Origin: JBJXFK01 sp046155505
Lineage (GTDB): Bacteria > Planctomycetota > Phycisphaerae > UBA1845 > Fen-1342
Reading direction: 5' to 3'
Length of the DNA: 11,844 bases
Assembly: GCA_046155505.1 (NCBI GenBank)
Contig: JBJXFK010000207.1
Coordinates: 1 to 11,844 of the forward strand
Shown here piece by piece: positions 1 to 7,299 of this stretch. Position numbers and translations under genes: made by a program. Below the pieces are notes generated by a model. That model had not been told where the DNA came from. It was given only the letters and a program-made list of their open reading frames with translations, and searched no databases. Numbering within the stretch: the first letter of the stretch is position 1; the number at the start of each line of letters is the position of its first letter.

Positions 1-1
1 G

Positions 2-421
2 GTAAGCGAGTTCTACAACCAGACTTCAGTGATCCACACGATCGAGCGCATTCTTGGCTGCCCGGCGGCCAATCAGCTCTACGCACTCGCACCGCTGATG
101 ACGACCTGCTTTTCCGACACGCCCGACTTCACGCCGTTCGTCGCGCTCCCCAACAACGTGCCGCTCGATGAACTGAACCCGAAAAAGCAGGCCGCCGCCC
201 CGCACATGCAGCCGCTTTATGCTGCGACCGCGGCGCTCGATCTCACCAAGCCCGACGTAGCCGAGGAAGACGCATTCAACCGCGTCCTCTGGCACGCCTC
301 GCGCGGCGACGAACCATATCCGGCGGAGTGGGCCGGTGCGCACGGCAAAGGCCTTGGCGAAGTTGGGCTGCGGCTCGATCCGCGAGGGAGCGTGGAAGAA
401 GAAAAGGATGATGACGACTAA
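2..421 (+). CDS. Phosphoesterase / alkaline phosphatase superfamily protein, C-terminal fragment (5' end outside window)
   Basis: The reading frame is open from the window edge to TAA at 419-421 and gives about 139 residues of a larger protein. The fragment begins near 'SEFYNQTSVIHTIERILG', continues through 'NQLYALAPLMTTCFSDTPDF' and 'ALPNNVPLDELNP', and later has 'FNRVLWHASRGDEPYP'. This order is typical of the C-terminal part of bacterial phosphoesterases of the alkaline phosphatase fold, often fused to an N-terminal YncE-like beta-propeller and usually exported. These enzymes hydrolyse phosphate esters. The metal-binding residues lie upstream of the window, so catalytic competence cannot be judged. 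The tail is acidic (EEEKDDDD). A GTG at 29-31 is internal and is not a start, because family-typical residues precede it. The gene converges on the aminotransferase gene. Family assignment is from memory of the motif order; the substrate is unknown. Confidence 0.75.
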   Translation, partial: VSEFYNQTSVIHTIERILGCPAANQLYALAPLMTTCFSDTPDFTPFVALPNNVPLDELNPKKQAAAPHMQPLYAATAALDLTKPDVAEEDAFNRVLWHASRGDEPYPAEWAGAHGKGLGEVGLRLDPRGSVEEEKDDDD

Positions 422-522
422 TCGCGTGCGCGGAAGAGAACCCCTCCCTCACGGTCGGGGCTCGCGCTGGGGCTCGCTGCGCTCGCCGGCGTCGGGCACA
501 GAGGCCCAATCGCTACTCCGCC

Positions 523-549
523 CGCGCGTCGTCCTGACAGACGAGCGCG
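523..549. terminator. Imperfect GC-rich hairpin between convergent genes (possible terminator)
   Basis: The left arm CGCGCGTCGTC (523-533) pairs with the right arm GACGAGCGCG (540-549) around the loop CTGACA. It makes ten base pairs with one bulged G. It lies between two convergent genes, where a transcription end is expected. There is no clean T-tract, so it is not a textbook intrinsic terminator. A GC-rich block at 441-477, with GGGGCTCGC repeated at 457-465 and 469-477, lies just upstream and may be part of the same structured region. Confidence 0.3.
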
Positions 550-552
550 CCG

Positions 553-600
553 TATTCCCTTGTTCCCTAGTTCCTTTGTTCCGTTGTTCCGTTGTTCCCC
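553..600. repeat. Six imperfect tandem copies of an 8-bp unit (TGTTCCNT type)
   Basis: Read on +, the units are TATTCCCT, TGTTCCCT, AGTTCCTT, TGTTCCGT, TGTTCCGT and TGTTCCCC, which fill 48 bp exactly. On the minus strand this is a GGAACA-rich series lying immediately after the stop codon of the aminotransferase gene (602-604), so it would form the 3' untranslated part of that transcript. An 8-bp period does not preserve a reading frame, so it is not a coding repeat. No function is known to me. Confidence 0.8.
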
Positions 601-601
601 A

Positions 602-1717
602 TTACAGAAGGGATTTGAACTCCTTGACCACGCGGTCAACATCGCCCTCGCTCAGGCCGTTATGGAACGGCAGCGAAATCGTCCGGGACGACAGCGCTTC
701 GGTGATCGGGAATTGCCCCTGGCGATAGCCCATGTCCTGATAGAACGGCTGCAAGTGGATCGGCGTGAAGTAATCGCGGCAGCCGATGCCGCGTTCGTTG
801 AGCCTCTTGAGCATCATGTCGCGATGGGCTTGCGAGTAATTGTCGGCGAGCCGCACCACCATCACAAACCAGCTCATCTTCACTTCGCTCGGAATGCGTT
901 GCATCGAAATCCGCGAATCGCCGGCCCAGCGCTGCTGATACCACGACGCGACCTGCGCCCGCTTGGCCAGAATCTCGTCGCAGCGTTTCATCTGCACAAT
1001 GCCGATGGCGCAGTTGATGTCCGGCAACCGATAGTTGAAGCCGAGCCGCGCGTGCTGCAACCAGCCGGCCTCGGGGTCGCGACCCTGGCTGCGGGCCGAA
1101 CGGGCGATGAAGGCCAGCTTGTCGTCATTGGTAACCACCATTCCGCCTTCGCCGGTGGTGATCTGCTTATTCGGATAAAAGCCAAAAACGCCGGCGTCGG
1201 CCAGCGTCCCGGCGGGCTTGCCCTTGTACGTCGAGCCGAGCGCCTCGCAGCAATCCTCGACCACGCGCAGGTTGTGTTTGCGCGCGATCGCCAGCACCGC
1301 ATCCATATCGGGAATCGAGCCGAACACATCGACCGGGAGCAACGCCTTCGTGCGCGGGGTGATCGCTGCTTCGATCCGTTTCGGGTCGATCTGCCACGTG
1401 TCCGCTTCGATGTCCACGAAAATCGGTTTGCCGCCCTCGAACATCACGCTGTTACTGCTGGCGATAAACGAGAACGGCGTGGTCACCACTTCGTCGCCGT
1501 TGCGCACGCCCATCGAGTGCCAAATCAGGTGCAGGCCGCTCGTGCCGCTGTTGCAGGCGACGGCGTGTTTGATGCCCAGGCGATCCATGAAGCACTGCTC
1601 GAATTCCGGAACGCGCGGGCCGAGCGAAAGTTGCGGCGTTCGCATCACCGCGACAACCGCGTCAATCTCTGCCTGTGTGATGTCCGGACCGGAAAGATGG
1701 ATCATTGCCTGAGACAC
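602..1717 (-). CDS. DegT/DnrJ/EryC1/StrS family PLP-dependent sugar aminotransferase
   Basis: The 371-residue product has the usual length and motif order of this fold-type I aminotransferase family. These enzymes transfer an amino group, normally from glutamate, to a keto sugar nucleotide in the cytoplasm for surface polysaccharide, LPS or glycan synthesis. Visible landmarks are the N-terminal 'HLSGPDI', the PLP phosphate loop NSGTSGL at 56-62, VVEDCCEALGS at 152-162 with D155 placed to contact the pyridine nitrogen, and FYPNKQITTGEGG at 180-192 with K184 as the expected Schiff-base lysine. 'NYRLPDINCAIG' follows at 228-239. The start chosen is GTG (1715-1717), preceded by GGGGG with a 6-nt gap. 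An ATG four codons later (1703-1705) is also possible. The gene runs divergently from the ABC exporter gene. The particular sugar cannot be read from sequence, and glutamine:scyllo-inosose-type relatives cannot be excluded. Confidence 0.92.
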   Translation of the reverse strand: MSQAMIHLSGPDITQAEIDAVVAVMRTPQLSLGPRVPEFEQCFMDRLGIKHAVACNSGTSGLHLIWHSMGVRNGDEVVTTPFSFIASSNSVMFEGGKPIFVDIEADTWQIDPKRIEAAITPRTKALLPVDVFGSIPDMDAVLAIARKHNLRVVEDCCEALGSTYKGKPAGTLADAGVFGFYPNKQITTGEGGMVVTNDDKLAFIARSARSQGRDPEAGWLQHARLGFNYRLPDINCAIGIVQMKRCDEILAKRAQVASWYQQRWAGDSRISMQRIPSEVKMSWFVMVVRLADNYSQAHRDMMLKRLNERGIGCRDYFTPIHLQPFYQDMGYRQGQFPITEALSSRTISLPFHNGLSEGDVDRVVKEFKSLL

Positions 1718-1831
1718 GCGCTACCCCCATTGTGCGGCCCAAGCGGGCACGCCGATTGATTCCTGAGTGACTCGCCCATCCCGCGACCGCCTGGGTCACC
1801 CCTCGGAGCGGCGGCGAATGCCGAGTCCCGC

Positions 1832-1837
1832 TATGAT
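1832..1837 (+). promoter_or_regulatory. Candidate -10 element (TATGAT) for a leaderless ABC exporter mRNA
   Basis: TATGAT differs from TATAAT at one position and ends 8 nt before the ATG at 1846, so transcription would be expected to begin within a few bases of the start codon. No purine-rich ribosome binding site is visible in the 15 bases before the ATG, which fits leaderless translation. No convincing -35 hexamer lies at the usual distance, so the call stays tentative. Confidence 0.35.
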
Positions 1838-1845
1838 ATCGACCG

Positions 1846-4008
1846 ATGCCCTCGGAGACTCGTTCAGCAGGCTGGCTCGCCGATTTTCGTCGCTCGCTCG
1901 GATACATCGGGCCGCATCGGCGCACATTGATTCTCGGACTGCTGGCCGCTCTCGGCGTCGGGTTCTTCTACACGTTTTCCCTCTCCAGCGTCATCCCGAT
2001 GCTGAAGGTCATCTTCGCCGACCACGAGTCGCTGGCCGACTGGGTACACCGCATCGAGACCGAACGCCGCCTCGGCGTGCGGCTGGCGGGCGATCTGCCG
2101 GATGATCCCGACGGCCTATTCATTGAATATGTGAAGCCCGACTCCCCCGCCGAGAAATTGATCAATCCCGGTACCCGGCTGGTCGCCGTAAACGGCGAGC
2201 CGATCAACAGCTACGCGCTGATGCGGCAAGTCACGATTGAGCCGGGCGCGGTTCTCGCCCGCGTCACTGTGCAATCATACGATGTGCAGCGCAAGCCGGT
2301 TCGACGCGAGGTCGACCTGCCGCTGGCACCATACCGCGGCTGGACCGCGTGGTTGCGCAATATCGCCGAATGGCTGCCGCAATCGAAGGATGTTGAATCG
2401 CGCGTCCGCACGCTGGCGTTTGTCATGGCCGGTTTGGTAGGTGCGACGTTCTTCGGCGGCATCTTCCGCCTCGCGAACGAGGGCCTGGTCGCGACCGCCG
2501 TGCAGCGCGGGATGCACGATTTTCGCAGCAGCCTCGCTGAGCATGTGCTGCGCCTGCCGATGGAGTGGCACGCCTCGCGCCCGCCGGGCGACACGCTGGG
2601 CCGCTTTGCCACTGACATGAACAAAGTCGAAACCGGGCTGAACACCGTCTTCGGCAAGACGATCCGCGAGCCGATCAAGGCCACCGGCGTGCTCATCCTG
2701 ACCGCGATGATCGACTGGCAATTGCTGCTTGTCGCACTGGCCGGCGTGCCGGTCGGCGCGGTGGTCATGGGCGTTTTCGGCGGCATGATCAAGAAGGCGC
2801 AGAAGCGCGCGTCGAAATCGTGGGGCGTCCTGCTCGATCATCTCGGCGAACGACTCGCCGGCATTCGCGTAGTTAAAGCCTATGGCATGCAGCAGGCCGA
2901 GGCGGCGAAGTTCGAGCACGAAGGCCGCACGCTGACCCGCGCGCAAACGCAGATCGAGATCGTCGACGCCGCTACAAACCCCGCGCTCGAAGTGCTCGCC
3001 ATGTCCGGCGTCGCGGCGTTTGTGATCTTTGGCGGCGTGCGCGTGTTCTCGGGCGATCTGGAGCCGCAGCTTTTCTTTGCGGCGACAATCTGCCTCGCGG
3101 GCGTGTTCGATCCGCTGCGGAAGATGGGAAATGTGTACAACCGCGCACAAGCGGCGGACGCCGCGGCTCGGCGGCTGTTCGAATTGCTCGACGTGCCCGA
3201 GGAAGAACCCGAGCGCCGCACCGATCTGCCTGAATTGCCGCGCTTTCGGGACAAGATCGTTTTCGAGAACGTCACGTTCGCATATCCGAACAACCCCGAT
3301 CGCAACGTGCTGTCGGATGTATCGCTGACGATTCTGCAAGGTCAGGTCGTCGCTGTCGTCGGGCCGAATGGATGCGGCAAGACGACGCTGATGTCGCTGC
3401 TGCTGCGTTTCTATGCTCCCGCGAGCGGACGAATTCTGATCGACGGACACGACATCGCCCGCGTGCGGCTCGATACGCTGCGCCAGCAAATCGGTCTCGT
3501 CACGCAAGACGCGGTCGTGTTCAGCGACACCGTCAGCGGCAACATCGCGTATGGCGCAACCGCCGAAAACAGCGCGCAGCGCGTCGATTGGGCCGCGCAG
3601 CAGGCGCACGCCGACGATTTCGTCGCGCGGCTGCGCAGTCTCGAAGGCGGCATCGAGCGCGTTAGCTATGACGCGCTGGTCACCGCACGGCAACTCAGCG
3701 GCGGCCAGCGGCAGCGCATCGCCCTGGCCCGCGCGATCTTCCGCGATCCGCCGATTCTCGTTCTCGACGAGGCGACCAGCCAAATCGATACTGAGAGCGA
3801 AGAGAAGATTCAACAGGCGCTCGAAGAGGTGACCCGCGATCGCACGACGATCATCATCGCCCATCGATTCAGCACGATCTCGCGGGCCGACAAGATCGTT
3901 GTCATGAACGATGGCCAAATCGTCGCCTGCGGCACGCACGCGGAGTTGATCCGGACCAGCCCGTTTTACGAGAAGCTCTGCCAGACACAGTTCGCGACGG
4001 CGACCTAA
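1846..4008 (+). CDS. MsbA-type ABC exporter (fused membrane and ATPase domains) with an inserted PDZ-like domain
   Basis: This 720-residue half-transporter would dimerise in the inner membrane and use ATP to export or flip a lipid or other hydrophobic substrate. The first membrane helix is at about 28-50. Residues 75-160 form a PDZ-like domain, with LGVRL at the start, 'VKPDSPAEKLINPGTRLVAV' and then NGEPI. The remaining helices lie at about 187-208, 278-313 and 381-428. The ATPase domain (about 468-716) is complete: Walker A GPNGCGKTT 506-514, Q-loop Q554, signature LSGGQ 617-621, Walker B ILVLDE 637-642 with catalytic E642, and switch H673. The D-loop reads SQID rather than the common SALD. 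Typical MsbA-like proteins are about 580-600 residues, and the excess is almost all in the loop between helices 1 and 2, predicted extracytoplasmic. The ATG at 1846 lacks a ribosome binding site (see the TATGAT element). The LptD-like gene follows after 171 bp, which suggests a glycolipid substrate. The substrate itself is an inference. Confidence 0.93.
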   Translation: MPSETRSAGWLADFRRSLGYIGPHRRTLILGLLAALGVGFFYTFSLSSVIPMLKVIFADHESLADWVHRIETERRLGVRLAGDLPDDPDGLFIEYVKPDSPAEKLINPGTRLVAVNGEPINSYALMRQVTIEPGAVLARVTVQSYDVQRKPVRREVDLPLAPYRGWTAWLRNIAEWLPQSKDVESRVRTLAFVMAGLVGATFFGGIFRLANEGLVATAVQRGMHDFRSSLAEHVLRLPMEWHASRPPGDTLGRFATDMNKVETGLNTVFGKTIREPIKATGVLILTAMIDWQLLLVALAGVPVGAVVMGVFGGMIKKAQKRASKSWGVLLDHLGERLAGIRVVKAYGMQQAEAAKFEHEGRTLTRAQTQIEIVDAATNPALEVLAMSGVAAFVIFGGVRVFSGDLEPQLFFAATICLAGVFDPLRKMGNVYNRAQAADAAARRLFELLDVPEEEPERRTDLPELPRFRDKIVFENVTFAYPNNPDRNVLSDVSLTILQGQVVAVVGPNGCGKTTLMSLLLRFYAPASGRILIDGHDIARVRLDTLRQQIGLVTQDAVVFSDTVSGNIAYGATAENSAQRVDWAAQQAHADDFVARLRSLEGGIERVSYDALVTARQLSGGQRQRIALARAIFRDPPILVLDEATSQIDTESEEKIQQALEEVTRDRTTIIIAHRFSTISRADKIVVMNDGQIVACGTHAELIRTSPFYEKLCQTQFATAT

Positions 4009-4067
4009 TCGGCGAATGAAACCGTGCGGCATCGCGCGGGCCGCCGAAGATTGCTCCCCCGCCGCCA

Positions 4068-4095
4068 TTGACCGCGCCGCCCGCTGCCCGATAAT
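4068..4095 (+). promoter_or_regulatory. lptD: Sigma70-type promoter upstream of the LptD-like gene
   Basis: TTGACC (4068-4073) and GATAAT (4090-4095) are separated by 16 bp, and each matches the consensus hexamer at five of six positions. Initiation near 4102 would leave an untranslated leader of about 78 nt before the ATG at 4180. It lies 60 bp after the ABC exporter stop codon, so the LptD-like gene can be transcribed independently of the exporter gene. This rests on the pattern alone. Confidence 0.6.
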
Positions 4096-4168
4096 CCGCT
4101 CTTCGAGCGCGGTTTGTTCTGCACTCTCATTGCGTCACGTTTCGTTCATCGCCGCCCGTCGGCGTTCC

Positions 4169-4174
4169 AAAGGG
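4169..4174 (+). promoter_or_regulatory. Ribosome binding site that fixes the LptD-like start
   Basis: AAAGGG lies 5 nt before the ATG at 4180. It supports this start over an in-frame TTG at 4114 and over an ATG at 4246 that would cut off the basic N-region of the signal peptide. Confidence 0.6.
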
Positions 4175-4179
4175 CGTTC

Positions 4180-7100
4180 ATGCCCAAGCTTTGCAAAACG
4201 TCATCGGCCGCCGGGCGCGGTCGCCGCCGCCGCTGGCTGAGTCGCATGCTGGGCGTCGCACTGGTCGGCGCAGCCGTCACGCCGGCCATCGCGCAGAACA
4301 CGGTCGAAGAAGATCGCCCGCTGCTTCCCGGCGCGGTGAGCGAGGTGGACATCGAATTCCGCGGGCGATTTAGCCGCCAGTGGAAAGAGGCCGATGGCAC
4401 GCTCGTGGTGCAGGTGAGCGGCGCGTTTCAACTTGATTTCGGTAAGCGAAGACTGACGGCTGAAAACGCGATCGTCTGGATTTCGCCGCGGCGCTCGCAA
4501 CCCGACGGCCGCAAATATTACGACCTGACCGTGTACCTCGCGGGCAAGGCCGAAGTGCGCGAGCCGGCCGGCACGACGGTCGAAGACAACATTCTTCTGG
4601 TCAGCAACCTGCGCACGTTTGGGCGCGTCGTGAAATTTGACGACGCCAACTCACCCGAATCGCTCGAACAATCCGAGCTTTATCAAAAAGCGCTGTCCGA
4701 GCGAAAGCTCATCGAAGAGAATGCGCAGGCCGCCGAATCCGATTCGCCGACCGTCGCGCCCGATGTGCGCAAGCCGATCGACGTCAACAAACCGCCCAAG
4801 CCGCTGCGGCTCGTGCGCTATTCGGTGCCGGGTACCGAGCCGTTTACGATGGCCGACGGCACGCAGGTACAGGTGATCATCGGACGGCTCTTCCTGTCGC
4901 AGACCGGCACGCCGACCGAGCCAGTGGTTGAAATTCAGGCTGACAACGCGGTGATCTTTCCGGCAGAGTCGACGGCCGGCATGCTCATCGGCGAAGGTGC
5001 GAAATCCGACTCGCAACCCGCTTCGCAGCCCGGGAACGGCGCCCCGAAACCTGCCGATGCCGCGAAACCGAATGAGACCGCTAAACCCGACGGCGACAGC
5101 GGAATCCCCGGTCGCCAGAATCTCGAAGGCGTCCTGCGCGGCGTCTATCTCGAAGGCGATGTCGTGCTCACCGTTGGCGAGCGCATCGTCCGTGCGAGCC
5201 GGCTGTATTACGACTTCGAGCGACAACGCGCACTGATGCTCGACAGCGTTTTGCGCACCGAAGTGCCGCAGCGCGACGTGCCGCTATACATACGAGCCGA
5301 GGAAATCCGCCAGCTCTCGGCCCGCGAATTCTCCGCCGAAAACGCGCGGGTCAGCACGAGCGAGTTTCACACGCCGCACTATCACGTCGGTGCCGAGCGC
5401 GTCTACCTCTACGACCGCACGCCGCGCGACGCCGCCGGTCAGCCCGTCGGCAATCAGCTCGCAGGCACGTACGAGATGAAGAACGCGACGCTGAACTTCG
5501 AGAATGTTCCGGTCGCGTATTGGCCCTACAGCAAAGGCAATCTCGAAGCGAGCGAAACGCTTTTGCGACGATTCTCGACCGGCTACAGCGACGACTTCGG
5601 CATTTCGGTCGAGACGGCGTGGTATCTGTTCAATCTGCTCGGCCTCGAAACGCCGCCCGGCGTCGATGCTTCGCTCAAGCTCGATTATTTCAGCGAGCGC
5701 GGCCCCGGTATCGGCATCGACGCCAAGTATCAGCGCTTCGACTCGTTCGGCTATTTCCGCAGCTATTATATCAACGACGGCGGCGAGGACGATTTCGGCC
5801 CGCTGCGCGACAACACGCCCGACAGCGCGAACCGCGGCCGCGCGCTGTGGCGGCATCGGCAGTATTTGCAGAACGACTGGGAACTCACGCTCGAAGGCAG
5901 CTACGTCAGCGATCCCGGCTTTATGGAAGAGTGGTATCGCGACGAGTGGTTCAACGAAAAGCAGCAGGAACAGGCGATCTATTTGAAGCGGGCCAAAGAG
6001 GTCGACGCGATCACGTTTCTGGCCAACTGGCGCTCGCTCGATTTCGTCACGCAGACCGAGCACTTGCCCGACATGACCTATCGCCGCATCGGCGACACGC
6101 CCGGCCCGCTTGTGATGTATCACGAATCGCGCATCGGCATGGTGCGTTACAAGCCCGACGATCGCCGCTTTTTTGACAAGCTGCGCTGGGACAATACGCC
6201 AGTGTCGGATTCGACGTTCCGCACCGACGTGCGGCAAGAAGCCGAGTTGCCGATCAAGATTCCCGGCTGGAACTTCGTCCCGTTCGCGACCGTTCGCGGC
6301 AGTTTCTGGGACGGTCAGCCGCTCGACGAAGGCAGCCTGTGGCGCGGCATGGGCATCTACGGCATGCGCGGCAGTACGTGGCTGAGCAAGGTCTACAACG
6401 ACGCACAGTCCGACCTGCTCGACATCAACCGCATTCGCCACATCATTCAACCGCACTTTGCGTCGTGGTGGGGTCATAGCAACACGCGCAGCGAATTGAT
6501 CACGCCGTTCGACGAGGGTATCGAAACCATCGACGCGCACTACGGCTTCTTGATCGGCGCGAAGCAGATCTGGCAAACCAAGCGTGGCGCGAATGACAAG
6601 TTGCGCACGACCGATCTGCTGACCCTCAACACCGAGATCGGCATTTTCGGCGGCGACGAAGACGTGCCGCGACTCGATCAGAGCAACGGCTGGGTGAATC
6701 CCTATCGCCCGGAAGACAGCCGGGCGAACAATTACTTTGGCGTCGATACTCAGTATCGCATCACCGACAGCACCAGTTTTCTCTGGGACGCGAATGTCGA
6801 CCTGAACGACGGCAAGCTCGATCGCAACAACTTCGCGTTCCTGGTCGAACGCGACCCGCGCCTGTCTTATGTCATCGGCTATCGCCACGCGGGCGACATC
6901 GAGCTCGATCTCGTTGGCGGTGGGTACAACTACAAGCTGACCGAAAAGCACATCACCGGCATGCGCGTCTGGTTCGACACCGATCGCGGCGATCTCGGCG
7001 AGTTGCAGTTCACCTACATTCGCAAGCTGCCGCGCTGGTACTTCGCGGTGAATCTCGAATTTGACGAGGTCTTCGACGACGTGAGCGTGACGGTTTCGGT

Positions 7101-7191
7101 CTGGCCCGAAGGCATCCCGGAGTGGGCACTCGGCTCGCGGCGGTTCACGGGCTTGGGCGACACGACGTCGATCCGCACGCGTGACCGGTAG
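4180..7191 (+). CDS. lptD: LptD-like LPS assembly outer-membrane protein
   Basis: The product of 1003 residues is predicted to sit in the outer membrane and insert LPS or a comparable glycolipid into the outer leaflet. A signal peptide is clear: a basic run RGRRRRWLSR, the hydrophobic stretch MLGVALVGAAVTPAIA, and likely cleavage after A38 (AIA|QN). An OstA/LptA-like beta-rich region occupies about 44-260. A Pro/Ala/Lys-rich linker follows at about 272-315. A second OstA-like region covers about 315-440 ('GVYLEGDVVLTVGERIVRAS', 'FSAENARVSTSEF'). The barrel runs from about 450 to the end and includes 'GSYVSDPGFMEEWYRDEWF', which resembles the conserved 'SDPDF' segment of LptD barrels. E. coli LptD has about 784 residues, so this one is longer, mainly before the barrel. 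The mature part has no cysteine, so the disulfides of the E. coli protein are absent. It has its own promoter and follows an MsbA-like exporter. Family confidence is good; the exact substrate is unknown. Confidence 0.85.
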   Translation: MPKLCKTSSAAGRGRRRRWLSRMLGVALVGAAVTPAIAQNTVEEDRPLLPGAVSEVDIEFRGRFSRQWKEADGTLVVQVSGAFQLDFGKRRLTAENAIVWISPRRSQPDGRKYYDLTVYLAGKAEVREPAGTTVEDNILLVSNLRTFGRVVKFDDANSPESLEQSELYQKALSERKLIEENAQAAESDSPTVAPDVRKPIDVNKPPKPLRLVRYSVPGTEPFTMADGTQVQVIIGRLFLSQTGTPTEPVVEIQADNAVIFPAESTAGMLIGEGAKSDSQPASQPGNGAPKPADAAKPNETAKPDGDSGIPGRQNLEGVLRGVYLEGDVVLTVGERIVRASRLYYDFERQRALMLDSVLRTEVPQRDVPLYIRAEEIRQLSAREFSAENARVSTSEFHTPHYHVGAERVYLYDRTPRDAAGQPVGNQLAGTYEMKNATLNFENVPVAYWPYSKGNLEASETLLRRFSTGYSDDFGISVETAWYLFNLLGLETPPGVDASLKLDYFSERGPGIGIDAKYQRFDSFGYFRSYYINDGGEDDFGPLRDNTPDSANRGRALWRHRQYLQNDWELTLEGSYVSDPGFMEEWYRDEWFNEKQQEQAIYLKRAKEVDAITFLANWRSLDFVTQTEHLPDMTYRRIGDTPGPLVMYHESRIGMVRYKPDDRRFFDKLRWDNTPVSDSTFRTDVRQEAELPIKIPGWNFVPFATVRGSFWDGQPLDEGSLWRGMGIYGMRGSTWLSKVYNDAQSDLLDINRIRHIIQPHFASWWGHSNTRSELITPFDEGIETIDAHYGFLIGAKQIWQTKRGANDKLRTTDLLTLNTEIGIFGGDEDVPRLDQSNGWVNPYRPEDSRANNYFGVDTQYRITDSTSFLWDANVDLNDGKLDRNNFAFLVERDPRLSYVIGYRHAGDIELDLVGGGYNYKLTEKHITGMRVWFDTDRGDLGELQFTYIRKLPRWYFAVNLEFDEVFDDVSVTVSVWPEGIPEWALGSRRFTGLGDTTSIRTRDR

Positions 7192-7284
7192 AGTTCCACG
7201 TCACCGGGCTGACGAACTTGCGACAAAACCTTGAATCCGATCGCCACAATTCCACGTATCTCCTCGGCAAACACAGGATTCGCC

Positions 7285-7290
7285 AAGGAG
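7285..7290 (+). promoter_or_regulatory. Strong ribosome binding site for the secreted repeat protein
   Basis: AAGGAG lies 9 nt before the ATG at 7300, and the codons that follow encode a textbook signal peptide. It rules out an in-frame TTG at 7231, which would bury the signal peptide. I saw no convincing promoter in 7192-7284. Confidence 0.8.
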
Positions 7291-7299
7291 ACTCGCTCG

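Noticed and set aside
553..600. CRISPR-like array
   Set aside because: The units are 8 bp and contiguous with no spacers, so this is a simple tandem repeat.
560..1759. 399-codon open frame on the plus strand over the aminotransferase
   Set aside because: It starts inside the octamer repeat and mirrors the aminotransferase codons. The minus-strand protein has the full set of PLP motifs.
1799..1857. CCCTCGGAG repeated at 1799-1807 and 1849-1857, as a possible operator pair
   Set aside because: It is a nine-base match in GC-rich DNA with one copy inside the coding sequence, so chance is the simpler explanation.
2275..4068. 597-codon open frame on the minus strand opposite the ABC exporter
   Set aside because: It lies antisense to a complete exporter with all ATPase motifs. 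Its translation is Arg/Asp/Ala-rich with no recognisable domain. It results from high-GC codon bias.
4114..4179. TTG start extending the LptD-like protein by 22 residues
   Set aside because: It would put extra sequence before a normal signal peptide and has no ribosome binding site. The ATG at 4180 has AAAGGG at good spacing.
5284..6951. 555-codon open frame on the minus strand opposite the LptD-like gene
   Set aside because: It is antisense to the barrel region and its composition is typical of a shadow frame. No start signal or family motif was seen.
7192..7284. Promoter for the secreted repeat protein (TTGCGA, TTGAAT and CACAAT hexamers present)
   Set aside because: None of the pairs has acceptable spacing, so I do not call a promoter here.
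7231..7299. TTG start extending the secreted repeat protein by 23 residues
   Set aside because: It would bury the signal peptide. The ATG at 7300 has AAGGAG nine bases upstream.
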